IMG/VR virus record: IMGVR_UViG_3300042561_001059
Span: 19,535 to 83,534 of that record
Source of the DNA: a virus
Length of the DNA: 64,000 nt
Reading direction: 5' to 3' (one strand)
Part shown: positions 33,201 through 40,969 of the stretch, piece after piece
How the letters are laid out: the number at the start of each line of letters is the position of its first letter
How positions within the stretch are numbered: position 1 is the first letter of the stretch
Translations under genes and position numbers: made by a program
Notes under the pieces: model-generated
What the model saw: the letters and a program-made list of their open reading frames with translations, nothing else
Told to the model about the DNA's origin: nothing
Databases searched by the model: none

Positions 33201-33374
33201 CTTCACCCATCCCGCCCAGGTCCAGGTGGTGCGGTTGCCCGCAGATGCGGGGGTGCGGGACAAGTAGGCACTGTCACTACTATTGAATCTGAGACTTCTG
33301 GAAATAGAGTATCCTCCAGCACCGCCTCCTTGTCCAGACGCGCCAATAAGACCGTTGTTGTGGAAGATACTCAT
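30201..33374 (-). CDS. Large adhesin/tail fibre with LamG and SPRY domains, 1057 aa
   Basis: Probable receptor-binding protein. Residues ~25-200 form a concanavalin-like LamG domain (WTWAGWVKRS, DVSAWYHVMVAVD). A second follows at ~345-520 (FTIEGWIYP, GAWSHFAVV, YINGLQTSTY). A SPRY-like domain lies at ~565-700 (GKWYCEFTA, GVAFDADAGTLTFYKNG). The C-terminal ~330 residues resemble DUF7483 with DLVWAKVRNT and RPRYFFIKRSD. These are glycan-binding or adhesive modules. The gene is GC-richer than most of the window, as expected of recently exchanged host-range genes. Confidence 0.85.
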   Translation of the reverse strand: MSIFHNNGLIGASGQGGGAGGYSISRSLRFNSSDSAYLSRTPASAGNRTTWTWAGWVKRSGLQASGEHALFIVGTSLAEGTYFQVSFTNDKFSCGTGSAELRRTTAVYRDVSAWYHVMVAVDTTQATASNRVKMYVNGEEITVFDTNAAPTLNLDTAVNSTLSHNIGRNTFNSSNFFPGYLADIYFIDGQALTPSSFTETDATTGQLIPKAYTGSYGSQGWHLEFADNSSNTATTLGKDTSGNGNNWTPFNVSINTGGPTSVAAASGALPIYNTTDTYGTTKGTGTRTDSNSSSIRLALPMDGANNGTTFTDESATIKGSGSAKTVTANGNAKTNTGLSKFYGSSGLLDGSGDFLSIAGTHDIVFGSSDFTIEGWIYPNASTGGSIFSNTDTWQAGRYNLTCGQGANTILGWFVNSIGGGSAILSSNTNLTQGAWSHFAVVRSGSSWAMYINGLQTSTYSSASSVGDSGSITIRIGATDGGAAQNFNGSLQDFRVYVGAAKYTGNFNPPSSTVIGSVAAANDSLVDVPTNGAQTDTGVGGEVRGNYATLNPLSKQANCTLSNGNLDWTATSTGSVIAQSTIAISSGKWYCEFTATSVSNMFGLQRAAGTVATTFIGGNADSWGYYADNGNKYTNNSATSYGASYTTNDVIGVAFDADAGTLTFYKNGASQGQAYSGLTNGPYTFATGNGGSTSAVFNAGARPFAYTAPSGFKALCTTNLPAPLVTKPNTVMDVKLYTGTGATQNITGLAFSPDLVWAKVRNTTGNHSLYDIVRGATQRLASSTTSAEATFTNSLTSFDSGGFSLGSNPDGDVNASGNTYVAWTWDAGSSTVTNTQGSITSSVRANTTAGFSIVKFNTGTSSPFTVGHGLGAKPALIIDKATGAGGAWSVYHSALGATKFLRLNLTNAADTQTYPWNNTEPTSTVFTGGDLSWWGNSFDHICYCFTPVAGYSSFGSYTGNGSADGPFVYTGFRPRYFFIKRSDSTGDWRVYDAARSPYNTAGNDLLFNSSQADADIWPFDIVSNGFKARSSDTRVNASGATFIYAAFAESPFQYARAR

Positions 33375-33380
33375 TTCAAA

Positions 33381-33689
33381 TCACCAAGGAACGCCTGCTG
33401 CTTTGCTGGGACGACGCTGTTCTTCAAGTTGTGACTGAAGTGCGTCTTCAATTTCAGCCACTTTTTCGTCGCCAAATTTTTCTTTCACCCAACCAATGAC
33501 CATGTCTTCGGTCAGATTGGCGAAAGAAACCATAGGAGTTTCAGGGCGCTCCAGGCCAATGGAGCCATAAGCACCAGCGGAGTAGGTATCGTCTTTGGCG
33601 TCGACGGTGTAGTGGACGGTAAACACATAACCGTCACTGGTTTCGCGCTCAAGCTGAGCAACTTTCCAGGTAAAAGCAGTAGTCGTCAT
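33381..33689 (-). CDS. Fibre-associated small protein, 102 aa
   Basis: Acidic protein with YVFTVHYTVDAKDDTYSAG and an ENLTEDMVIGWVKEKFG-like segment. I recall this type next to cyanophage fibre genes (DUF7936-like). Overlaps the upstream fibre gene by 4 nt. It may be a fibre cap or chaperone. Confidence 0.6.
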   Translation of the reverse strand: MTTTAFTWKVAQLERETSDGYVFTVHYTVDAKDDTYSAGAYGSIGLERPETPMVSFANLTEDMVIGWVKEKFGDEKVAEIEDALQSQLEEQRRPSKAAGVPW

Positions 33690-35080
33690 GAGTAGTTGGC
33701 AGTAAAGACCGTGTGGATAGACGTGGAACTACGAACAATATAGTCCACCCTATCTACAGCGTTGGCAGCGGTACTTAGCGTGGGCGCCGTGCCACCAGGG
33801 AAGTCCCAGTAAGAACCCCAAGAAGCTGTCCTACCACCAGTTCCATCTTGAACGAGGAAGATACTTCCGCTTTGACCGGCGGTAATATTCGTGGGGTTTG
33901 CGATTGTACGTGCTCCACCCAATGTGACTGTAAAGTTACAATCTGCTGCTAAATCGGGGGTTATCGTTGCGCCATCGGTCAGTGTACCAATGACAGCAAC
34001 AGCGCCATTTTGAATAGTGACAACACCATTCTGTGCAATCCTCATCCTTTCTGTTGGAGAAGAAGCGCCGTCAGCAGTAGTGGAGAACACTAGTCTGCCC
34101 GGCATATCGTTAGTGCCGGGGGTGCCGTCTACACGGCATTCAATAAGTGCAGCTCGGATGTAACCAGTTCCGTCCGCACCCGCAAATCGAATATCTCCAA
34201 GGAAATCACCATCTACAACGGAAGCAAATCCACCCGCCGTTGTTGAGCGTGTCTTTTTAAAATAAACTGCGCCAGCAAAAGCGTCATTTGAAAAATGCCC
34301 AAAGTCCGCTGTGTAATAGTTGCTGCTGTTGGTTGTTACTTGAAGCCTTGCATCTCCTTGACCATTGGTAACGCTACTAGACGTGCCAACTAAGAGCCTG
34401 CCGGAGTTGTCGATGCGGGCGCGTTCTGATGCGGCGTTAGCCCCTCCGGTATGGATAGCAAGTGCTCCGTTGCTTCCCGAAGGTACAAGCAGTTTGGCAT
34501 AATTAGAGCCCGTGATATTAAAGTTAAACGCTCTGGCTGAGTCCGCTGCTGCACCAGGGTCAAATTCAATAGTTCCCCCAACCACATCAAGGCGCCCTAC
34601 AGGGCTCGTAGTGCCAATCCCTAGTCGGTTATTGGTCGCATCAAAGAAGACGCCACTTGACCCGCCAAGCTGAATATCACCGTCCGCTTGTATCTCTAGT
34701 CTCTTGGTCCCATTAGTTGAGATGGCTACTTGGTCAGCGCCTGGAGAGTAAAGACCGGTGTTGGAATCGCCGGTAAATGAAATCGAAGGGCTTGCTGCTG
34801 AACCAGCCGCAAAAACACCAGAAGTAATGGTATATGTGCCGCCACTGATATTGGTAAAGTTACCGCTCGTAAAGGTTGCCGTGGTGCCAGTTACGGTAAT
34901 ACCGCTAACAGTTGTAAATGCTCCAACGGTTCCGGTAACTGTTACGCCGGAAATAGTTCCGGTACAAGTTACGTTTCCACTAAATGTTGGGTTTTGAACT
35001 AATCCAGAAATCTGAATGCTTTTGTCGACACCAGCATCTGTAAATGTGATGGTATCAACTTTAATAATTCCGTACGGCAT
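33686..35080 (-). CDS. Tail fibre protein, 464 aa
   Basis: The N-terminal part (MPYGIIKVDTITFTDAG, residues 1-100) carries short Gly/Thr/Val repeats like those of the neighbouring 603-aa protein. The centre has GLYSPGADQVAISTNG and LGIGTTSPVGRLDVVGG, familiar from phage fibre shafts and intramolecular-chaperone heads. The C-terminal ~80 residues are a beta-rich tip (ATWGSYWDF-type). No cleavage motif could be confirmed. An AATAATAAAAGAAAAAG stretch precedes the start. Confidence 0.8.
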   Translation of the reverse strand: MPYGIIKVDTITFTDAGVDKSIQISGLVQNPTFSGNVTCTGTISGVTVTGTVGAFTTVSGITVTGTTATFTSGNFTNISGGTYTITSGVFAAGSAASPSISFTGDSNTGLYSPGADQVAISTNGTKRLEIQADGDIQLGGSSGVFFDATNNRLGIGTTSPVGRLDVVGGTIEFDPGAAADSARAFNFNITGSNYAKLLVPSGSNGALAIHTGGANAASERARIDNSGRLLVGTSSSVTNGQGDARLQVTTNSSNYYTADFGHFSNDAFAGAVYFKKTRSTTAGGFASVVDGDFLGDIRFAGADGTGYIRAALIECRVDGTPGTNDMPGRLVFSTTADGASSPTERMRIAQNGVVTIQNGAVAVIGTLTDGATITPDLAADCNFTVTLGGARTIANPTNITAGQSGSIFLVQDGTGGRTASWGSYWDFPGGTAPTLSTAANAVDRVDYIVRSSTSIHTVFTANYS

Positions 35081-35116
35081 GGCAGTTCTTTTTCTTTTAT
35101 TATTTTACTTTAAGTA

Positions 35117-36928
35117 TTAAGGCAAAATAATTAACGGTCCTTTGATAATAAATCCGCTGGTGCTACCAGAAACAACACCTGAGCATGTAATCGCTACTGT
35201 TGAACCAGAAGGCTGCGTAATATGAAGCGTTTGTCCCGTTATGTTTGTAAATAAACCCGCAGTTCCTGTAATTGTTTGACCAGATACGGTTCCGGTGACA
35301 CTTATACCAGAACCAAAAAATCCAGATCCAAGGGTAAATGTATTACCGGAGAAAGTAAAGTCTCCAGAAAAACTTTGATTTGCAGCTTGTAGATATTCAA
35401 ATACGCCTGAAGTACCTCTAATAATATTGCCGGTGATTGTTTGACCTGAGACTTGAGTTGTGAAGATGCCAGAAACACTGGTAAGAGTGGTGCTGTTAAT
35501 TGTGTTACCAGTGATCGTGTTGCCGCTTATCTGTGTAGTAAATACGCCGCTTACACCGCTAATCGCTTGGAAATTAATTGTTCCACCAGTGATCGTGGCA
35601 CCTGTAATGCTATTGAATCCAGCAGACTGACCAGTTAACGTCGTGAACTGTCCGGTATTGCCGGTAATTGTGGCACCTGAAATCTGAGTAGTGAAGACGC
35701 CTGATTGAAAATTTGCTATTGTTCCGGTAACGGAAGCACCTGAGATTTGAGAAGTAAATACTCCAGAAACTCCAGTGATTGTGGTGGCACGTACCGTATT
35801 TCCTGTAATGACCAGGCCGCTTAACTGACTGGTAAATACACCAGATACTCCTGTAATAGTTGTTGCATTTACCGTATTTCCGGTAATTGCGGCGCCAGAG
35901 ATTTGGCTGGTAAAGACTCCTGAAACAAAATTAGCAGTTGTACCGGTAACCGTAGTTCCAGTTACAGTAGTAAACCCTGCTGTATCACCCGTAATAACCG
36001 TGCCACTTAACCGAGTAAAAACACCGGAAGTGAAATTAGACGTGGTTCCTGTAACCGTTACTCCACTTAAAGTTCCACTGATATTGACGCCTGACGAAAA
36101 GAATCCAGATCCAAGTACAGAAAGATTGCCTGAAACGGTCAGGTTGTTTTGAACGGTATGGCCACTGGTAACCAGAGTTCCAAAGGTTCCCGTTGTTGCG
36201 TTTACTGTATTTCCAGTGATTGTGGCCCCTGAAATACGATCGGTAAACGTACCGCTAACAGCAACAACGTTGGTAAATCCACCGAGACTTCCGGTTACAA
36301 GCGTTCCGGAAACCTGGGTAGTAAAAACGCCTGATTGGAAATTAGCCGTAGTTCCGGTAATGGTTGTACCAGTTACGGTTGTAAATCCGGCCGTATTTCC
36401 TGTTAAAGTACCAAACTGACCAGTGGTGCCAGTAATTGTCGTTCCTGTTAACGTCCCACTTACCGTTACGCCAGACGTAAAGAAAGAGTTGCCGCGTGCA
36501 AATAAAGTTCCACTGACAGTTAAATTATTTTGAACGTTGTGTCCACTGGTGGTTAGTGTTTGGAACGTTGCGTTTGTAGCGTTTACATTAGTTCCGGTCA
36601 GCGTGGTACCACTGATCGTACCTGTGACTGTTAAATTATTTTGTACAAAAACGGCATTGAAGTTAGCAATGCCATTGACATTAGCAGCACCAAGGGTAGT
36701 TGTTCCAGTAACTTCAAGAGTGCTGTTGATTAAAAGTGGTCCAGTCAGTACACCGCCTGTGAAAGTTAAATATTTTGTATTTAAGTAGTTTGCAAATTCA
36801 GTTAAGGTAATTTTTTTATTTTTAAGCGTCGGGTCAACTTCGAATACGTGAACAATCGTCAGCAAATCGTCCTCTGCTAACGACCCGCCCTGAATTGAGG
36901 GCAATTCCGTAATCCTTCTATTTGACAC
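35117..36928 (-). CDS. Repetitive beta-helical fibre protein, 603 aa
   Basis: After an N-terminal attachment-like domain (MSNRRITELPSIQGG, LAEDDLLTIVHV, ~80 residues) nearly the whole chain is short repeats such as VSGTLTGTTITGT and QSGVFTTQISGATITGNT. This composition fits a trimeric beta-helix or beta-prism shaft. It probably forms the rod of a tail fibre with the two proteins downstream. Start is GTG 36928; a TATAAT palindrome (36955-36964) lies upstream. Confidence 0.85.
   Translation of the reverse strand: MSNRRITELPSIQGGSLAEDDLLTIVHVFEVDPTLKNKKITLTEFANYLNTKYLTFTGGVLTGPLLINSTLEVTGTTTLGAANVNGIANFNAVFVQNNLTVTGTISGTTLTGTNVNATNATFQTLTTSGHNVQNNLTVSGTLFARGNSFFTSGVTVSGTLTGTTITGTTGQFGTLTGNTAGFTTVTGTTITGTTANFQSGVFTTQVSGTLVTGSLGGFTNVVAVSGTFTDRISGATITGNTVNATTGTFGTLVTSGHTVQNNLTVSGNLSVLGSGFFSSGVNISGTLSGVTVTGTTSNFTSGVFTRLSGTVITGDTAGFTTVTGTTVTGTTANFVSGVFTSQISGAAITGNTVNATTITGVSGVFTSQLSGLVITGNTVRATTITGVSGVFTSQISGASVTGTIANFQSGVFTTQISGATITGNTGQFTTLTGQSAGFNSITGATITGGTINFQAISGVSGVFTTQISGNTITGNTINSTTLTSVSGIFTTQVSGQTITGNIIRGTSGVFEYLQAANQSFSGDFTFSGNTFTLGSGFFGSGISVTGTVSGQTITGTAGLFTNITGQTLHITQPSGSTVAITCSGVVSGSTSGFIIKGPLIILP
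35150..36760. repeat. Degenerate coding repeats in fibre gene
   Basis: Many copies of a short degenerate unit encoding (T)ITG(N/T)T...SGVFT recur through the gene, at intervals of about 39-90 bp. Units differ mainly at synonymous sites, so the protein pattern is kept while DNA identity is lowered. Such arrays expand and contract by recombination. Confidence 0.75.
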
Positions 36929-36981
36929 CTATATCAAGCCAGTGCGTTACTTATGATTATAATCGGCACAATTTTGAAAAC

Positions 36982-37284
36982 TTATTTTATTCTGATTTCA
37001 ATCTTGGGAAGATTTTCGGAAGCCACCTTCCATGCGAACTGAAAGCCTGTTACAATTCCGGTTGAAATACAAAGAATTAATAAAAGTTCTGCAACAGTCA
37101 GATTGCGCCTAACGTAAACAACTTGCGGGGCTGGTCCCAGGGGGCGTTGAATGCGTCCTTCTTCTAACAAGGTTTGTTGGATAGCAAGCTCTCGTGCTTT
37201 CGCCTTCATTGCTTCAAGTTGTTCAGGTGTGATCTGAGGGGGCAGCGGGGGCTGGCTGGTAGGAACTTGTTCTTCCATAATCAT
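36982..37284 (-). CDS. Single-span membrane protein, 100 aa
   Basis: Pro/Gln-rich cytoplasmic-type N-terminus with a helix (EQLEAMKAKARELAIQQ), then one membrane segment at residues ~66-86 (LLLILCISTGIVTGFQFAW) and a short basic end. ATG 37278 is an alternative start. Located between fibre genes and a divergent HTH gene. No known family. Confidence 0.65.
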   Translation of the reverse strand: MIMEEQVPTSQPPLPPQITPEQLEAMKAKARELAIQQTLLEEGRIQRPLGPAPQVVYVRRNLTVAELLLILCISTGIVTGFQFAWKVASENLPKIEIRIK

Positions 37285-37332
37285 GCAAAACGTTTACAAA
37301 AAGACTAGCATCTAAACAGATTAATTGTTGTA

Positions 37333-37818
37333 ATGACTCAAGGATTAAGAAAAGGATTGCTAGACATTGCACATGAATTGAAGGGAATTAGGAATATCCT
37401 TTCAAGTATGTGGCATTCACGTTACCAAGACGGAGAAACGGACCGCATCAATCCTGAAGTTTACGCAGATGAATACATCTCTACTGATGAGTGCGCCCGA
37501 AGGCTGGGCGTATCTGATCAGACGATTAGGAACTGGATTCTTACAGGAAAAAAACGACCGGATTCTGGCTGGGTGTACGGGTTACACTACATCAATATCA
37601 GTCCTGTCGGTGGAAACAAACAGATTATTCGTATTCCTTGGAATAATTTGATCCAAAGTTTCACAAAGGATACCATTCCTGGGTACAGGAGCTTTATGGA
37701 GAAAGATGTTGTCAAATATAGCTCTCAAATTCGAGAAGAAAAAGATTCTCACATCCCCAACCCCTCTGTTCCCAAGACTCCTGACTTTGACGACCCGGAT
37801 ATTACAGAGGAGTTGTGA
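37333..37818 (+). CDS. Helix-turn-helix DNA-binding protein, 161 aa
   Basis: Residues ~48-68 carry a winged-helix/excisionase type motif: YISTDECARRLGVSDQTIRN, followed by a beta wing (GLHYINISP, IIRIPW). The C-terminal third is polar and disordered. It could act as a regulator or excisionase. First gene of a four-gene overlapping run ending in the methylase-like gene. Confidence 0.75.
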   Translation: MTQGLRKGLLDIAHELKGIRNILSSMWHSRYQDGETDRINPEVYADEYISTDECARRLGVSDQTIRNWILTGKKRPDSGWVYGLHYINISPVGGNKQIIRIPWNNLIQSFTKDTIPGYRSFMEKDVVKYSSQIREEKDSHIPNPSVPKTPDFDDPDITEEL

Positions 37819-38276
37819 TGACGCACCGATTTGACGGCTGGTCTATAGAAGATGTAACAATTGAAAACTTCACGGATCTACTTCCGGCCTCCCTTTCGGT
37901 GCAAATAGAAATTTTTTTGCCTCCTTCTGGGTCCTTTGATACTCCCATCCTGCGCAGATACCTCGAAAACTTAAAAAATTATGAAGAAGAAGACCCTACT
38001 TTTGCTATGACACTAGCAAACAGATTGCGTGTGGCTTTCCAGGACATGGGACCAGATACAATCTGTGGTAAATTCCCCAACGCAGATTTGCCTTTGAAAC
38101 GTAGGCTCAGATGTGTTGCCGAATATTTGATTAGAGCCGGAGAATTTGATAAGCTTCGGGATGAGAACGGCAAACTAATTAAAAAACGGGGAATTCTCGG
38201 AAAACTTGTCGTTATCTACCAGCCGCTACCTAAAATGCGGGAAACCCTAGTTCGTCAAGGATTGATAAAGAAATGA
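37818..38276 (+). CDS. Hypothetical protein, 152 aa
   Basis: Not recognised. N-terminal mixed alpha/beta and a basic C-terminus (KKRGILGKLVVIYQPLPKM). ATG 37818 overlaps the previous TGA and has GAGG about 10 nt upstream, favouring it over the preceding GTG. Stop overlaps the next start by 4 nt. Confidence 0.7.
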   Translation: MTHRFDGWSIEDVTIENFTDLLPASLSVQIEIFLPPSGSFDTPILRRYLENLKNYEEEDPTFAMTLANRLRVAFQDMGPDTICGKFPNADLPLKRRLRCVAEYLIRAGEFDKLRDENGKLIKKRGILGKLVVIYQPLPKMRETLVRQGLIKK

Positions 38277-38659
38277 ACCGACGCGAAAAATTGATTGCCT
38301 CTGTGATTGGTCCGGAGCTTGATCAAGATAAAGCAAAGATGCTGGATACGACGCTTAAATTAATCCTTGGCGATATGGGCCAGATGTTTTCTAAGTTCTG
38401 GGAAGCTGAAGGGCCTGGCGTTATGTGCTTTCAGCCTGAGCAAGTTGAGAAATCAATGTTTTATTTGACATTGAAAGAGCTTCACAGTGCACAAGAGGAG
38501 TGCGAGCGAGAAAATAATGGTGATCTTGCTGAAACTTTTGGGCGCATTCTCCAGGCTGCACAAAAAATTGACCCAGAAGAAAGCGCTGGTTACATCTTGA
38601 ACGACAAAGACGGCATTCGTTTTCTTGCTGTTGATTACAACAAGGTCTCTGAGTCCTGA
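38273..38659 (+). CDS. Hypothetical protein, 128 aa
   Basis: Not recognised. Helical and acidic (ELHSAQEECERENNGDLAET). Tightly coupled on both sides. No motif or membrane segment. Confidence 0.7.
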   Translation: MNRREKLIASVIGPELDQDKAKMLDTTLKLILGDMGQMFSKFWEAEGPGVMCFQPEQVEKSMFYLTLKELHSAQEECERENNGDLAETFGRILQAAQKIDPEESAGYILNDKDGIRFLAVDYNKVSES

Positions 38660-39252
38660 TGGCTGCTTTTATTGGGAACAAATTAGTTGAAGACTATGAG
38701 TGGATCAGCTCAAGAGATATGATTGACTCTGCTCATCTCGTGATGGGTGGCGTTGATTTGGATCCGGCTAGTTCAACTAAAGCAAATGAATACGTCAACG
38801 CAAAAAAATACTACACTCCCCTTGAAGACGGATTAAATGAACAGGAGTGGTTTGGAAATGTTTATTTATTTCCACCAAAACACTCTTATTTCTGGCATAG
38901 CAAATCTCAACGATGGAAAATGACGCGTGGTTTGTCTCCTACGTTGACTTCTAGCTATTCCATTTGGTGGAGAACGCTGAAAAGAAAGTGGCTATCTGGT
39001 GAAGTTGAGCAAGGTATTTATTTTGCTAATGCACCAGACATGTTTATGTATTGCCAGGACATATTCGATCACCCCATTTGCATCTTCAGAACTCGTCCAA
39101 TGTTGACGCAACATTTTCACCACACTGGTGAAATAAAAACACGTACGACTTGTACTTCGTTTGCAATCTTTTTGCAGCCCAGAAGGAATGTAGAGGATGC
39201 CAGGCAACATTTTGTTGAAGTCTATGGCGAAATGGGTCGCATTCTTATTTAA
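38659..39252 (+). CDS. Phage DNA N6-adenine methylase-like protein, 197 aa
   Basis: The block GGVDLDPASSTKANEYV (residues 30-46), KYYTPLEDGL and WFGNVYL follow the phage Dam-type family. The catalytic (D/N)PPY motif expected next reads LFPPKH (residues 70-75): the first residue is Phe, not Asn or Asp, and Tyr is replaced. The enzyme may be inactive, use another geometry, or serve as a DNA-binding decoy. Start overlaps the previous stop by one base. Confidence 0.7.
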   Translation: MAAFIGNKLVEDYEWISSRDMIDSAHLVMGGVDLDPASSTKANEYVNAKKYYTPLEDGLNEQEWFGNVYLFPPKHSYFWHSKSQRWKMTRGLSPTLTSSYSIWWRTLKRKWLSGEVEQGIYFANAPDMFMYCQDIFDHPICIFRTRPMLTQHFHHTGEIKTRTTCTSFAIFLQPRRNVEDARQHFVEVYGEMGRILI

Positions 39253-39285
39253 ACAAGCTAAGATCTTAAAGCTTCAGTCAAATTT

Positions 39286-39873
39286 ATGAGCATTCTCTCT
39301 GATCGTGAAATCAAAGAACTTTCGATTGAGCGGGGGATGATCCAGCCGTTTCAGGATCGTCTCATCAATGAAAGTAATGGACGCAAATTACTGAGCTATG
39401 GGCTCAGTTCTTATGGGTATGACATTCGTTTGTCGCCCAAACAGTGTCTAATCTTTGGTCGCACGCAATCAGGTGATTGTGATCCTAAAGATTTTGATCA
39501 AAGTATTCTTCGTCCAGCCGAATTACTGGAAGATGAGAAGGGCCAATACTTTCTTTTGCCTCCATATGGCTACTGTCTTGGCGTTGCAGAAGAATACTTG
39601 GATCTCCCAGAAGATGTGACCGTTGTTGCAGTTGGGAAAAGTACTTATGCCCGATCGGGAATTCTCGCCAACATTACTCCGGCGGAGTCTACGTGGGCCG
39701 GGCACTTAACACTGGAGATCAGTAACTGTACTGGGCTCTTTAATCGTATTTATGCCAACGAAGGCATCTGTCAACTCCTCTTCTTCCGTGGCGAGAAGTG
39801 CGACGTGAATTATAAAATGCGCAAAGGTAAGTACCAGGATCAACCCAAAGAGGTTGTCTTCAGTAAGGTTTAA
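39286..39873 (+). CDS. dcd: dCTP deaminase
   Basis: Converts dCTP to dUTP, supplying dTTP precursor. Clear signature: SYGYDIRLSP (42-51), GKSTYARSGI (118-127), a catalytic Glu144 in LTLEISNCTG, and GICQLLFFRGE. Length (195 aa) is that of the E. coli-type enzyme. Whether it also has dUTPase activity cannot be told. Converges with the following minus-strand gene, 4-nt overlap. Confidence 0.9.
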   Translation: MSILSDREIKELSIERGMIQPFQDRLINESNGRKLLSYGLSSYGYDIRLSPKQCLIFGRTQSGDCDPKDFDQSILRPAELLEDEKGQYFLLPPYGYCLGVAEEYLDLPEDVTVVAVGKSTYARSGILANITPAESTWAGHLTLEISNCTGLFNRIYANEGICQLLFFRGEKCDVNYKMRKGKYQDQPKEVVFSKV

Positions 39874-40262
39874 GCAAAACCTCTAAAGGTACCAGAGAAT
39901 CGCTGGGGCTTGCGTGCGTAGCTAACGGCGCCCGTAGGCCCGGCAGTATCTCCTTGGCTTGGTAGAGACACGCCGTCAAGAACAGCCTCGTTCCTGGGCG
40001 TCCTACCCCTGATCTGTGGCTCATCAATAGATGCTCTTTGTCTGTATGCTCCAGCAGTCTTTGCTGCTGACATAAATTTTGCTACACGATCTTGTTGCCT
40101 GATGTTGCGAATATCAACTTCATCAGCAATGCGCCTCTCTTCTTCATCAAGACGCCTTATATCTGTGTCGTAAGCCTGTTCTGGATTTAAGTCCGAGACT
40201 TCAGCGCCGGAAGTACCAGAGCGCTGTCCACTGTTATATGTGGGGTCGAAAAATCTTGCCAT
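39870..40262 (-). CDS. Hypothetical protein, 130 aa
   Basis: Not recognised. Arg/Asp-rich and likely disordered at both ends, with a central charged helix (DTDIRRLDEEERRIADEVD). The Gly/Arg/Phe end (RFSGTFRGFA) resembles the tails of several minor virion proteins here. Isolated between plus-strand genes. Confidence 0.65.
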   Translation of the reverse strand: MARFFDPTYNSGQRSGTSGAEVSDLNPEQAYDTDIRRLDEEERRIADEVDIRNIRQQDRVAKFMSAAKTAGAYRQRASIDEPQIRGRTPRNEAVLDGVSLPSQGDTAGPTGAVSYARKPQRFSGTFRGFA

Positions 40263-40298
40263 GATATTATTTTAAATGAAGGAAACCCGAGGAAAATA

Positions 40299-40658
40299 AT
40301 GATGCATGCGGCGATGACACCAGATGCATTCTTAAATCAATTTGTCATTAATGACGAAGTTATCAATCGTTGCCTCTGTGAAAGCGACTTTGGTCAGCCT
40401 TTGGACAACGAAAAGCACGACGTTCCCCTTCAAGATATGTACAATAGGGGTTTAGTGCTCACACAACAAGGTCGTGAGCGCACAAACCTACAAATTGAAG
40501 GAGCAGAACGATGTGGTATGACGGGTTACATTCCGAGTATGGAACAGGGACTTGCGATGGGGGCATCACCCAAGCCGAAAGCATTAGTTTTGGATCTGGG
40601 GGAAGTGGACGAGGAGGAGATGGAGCAATCTCGCAAAAGACGTGGTTTGAGCCGGTAG
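40299..40658 (+). CDS. Hypothetical protein, 119 aa
   Basis: Not recognised. Acidic centre and a basic end (EQSRKRRGLSR). Its last 148 nt overlap the start of the DUF3310 gene in a different frame. Both frames are open and have natural-looking composition. Confidence 0.55.
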   Translation: MMHAAMTPDAFLNQFVINDEVINRCLCESDFGQPLDNEKHDVPLQDMYNRGLVLTQQGRERTNLQIEGAERCGMTGYIPSMEQGLAMGASPKPKALVLDLGEVDEEEMEQSRKRRGLSR

Positions 40659-40969
40659 ATTCGACACTGGACTCAATTGTCTTTTTAGACTCACCTACTG
40701 TTTTTTCTGGGTGCACGGATGGGTTTTGTCCCATGCCCACCCCAAAAATTGATTCAGTTAATCATCCTCCTCATTACACTTCTGGTCGGTTTGAAGCAAT
40801 TGACGTGATCGAGGATGCCGTGCAACACGCTCCTGATTCGGTTCTTGGCGCTCTCCAGTGGCAAACGCTCAAGTATCTGCTACGTATGTGGACCAAGGGG
40901 AACTCTTTGGAAGACGCTAAAAAAAGCATGTGGTATTTAAATCGCCTTATTCAAAAACTAGAAGACTGA
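40511..40969 (+). CDS. DUF3310 protein, 152 aa
   Basis: The C-terminal ~75 residues match the DUF3310 pattern (VNHPPHYTSGRFEAIDVIED, then LRMWTKGNSLEDAKKSMWYL), a phage family often annotated as nucleotide kinase-like with weak support. The N-terminal ~70 residues are Gly/Ser-rich and overlap the previous gene. Converges with the next minus-strand gene. Confidence 0.8.
   Translation: MWYDGLHSEYGTGTCDGGITQAESISFGSGGSGRGGDGAISQKTWFEPVDSTLDSIVFLDSPTVFSGCTDGFCPMPTPKIDSVNHPPHYTSGRFEAIDVIEDAVQHAPDSVLGALQWQTLKYLLRMWTKGNSLEDAKKSMWYLNRLIQKLED

Noticed and set aside
35150-36760. CRISPR array in the repetitive stretch
   Set aside because: Repeats are degenerate, in frame and translated; there are no constant direct repeats with unique spacers, and no CRISPR array was seen elsewhere in the window.
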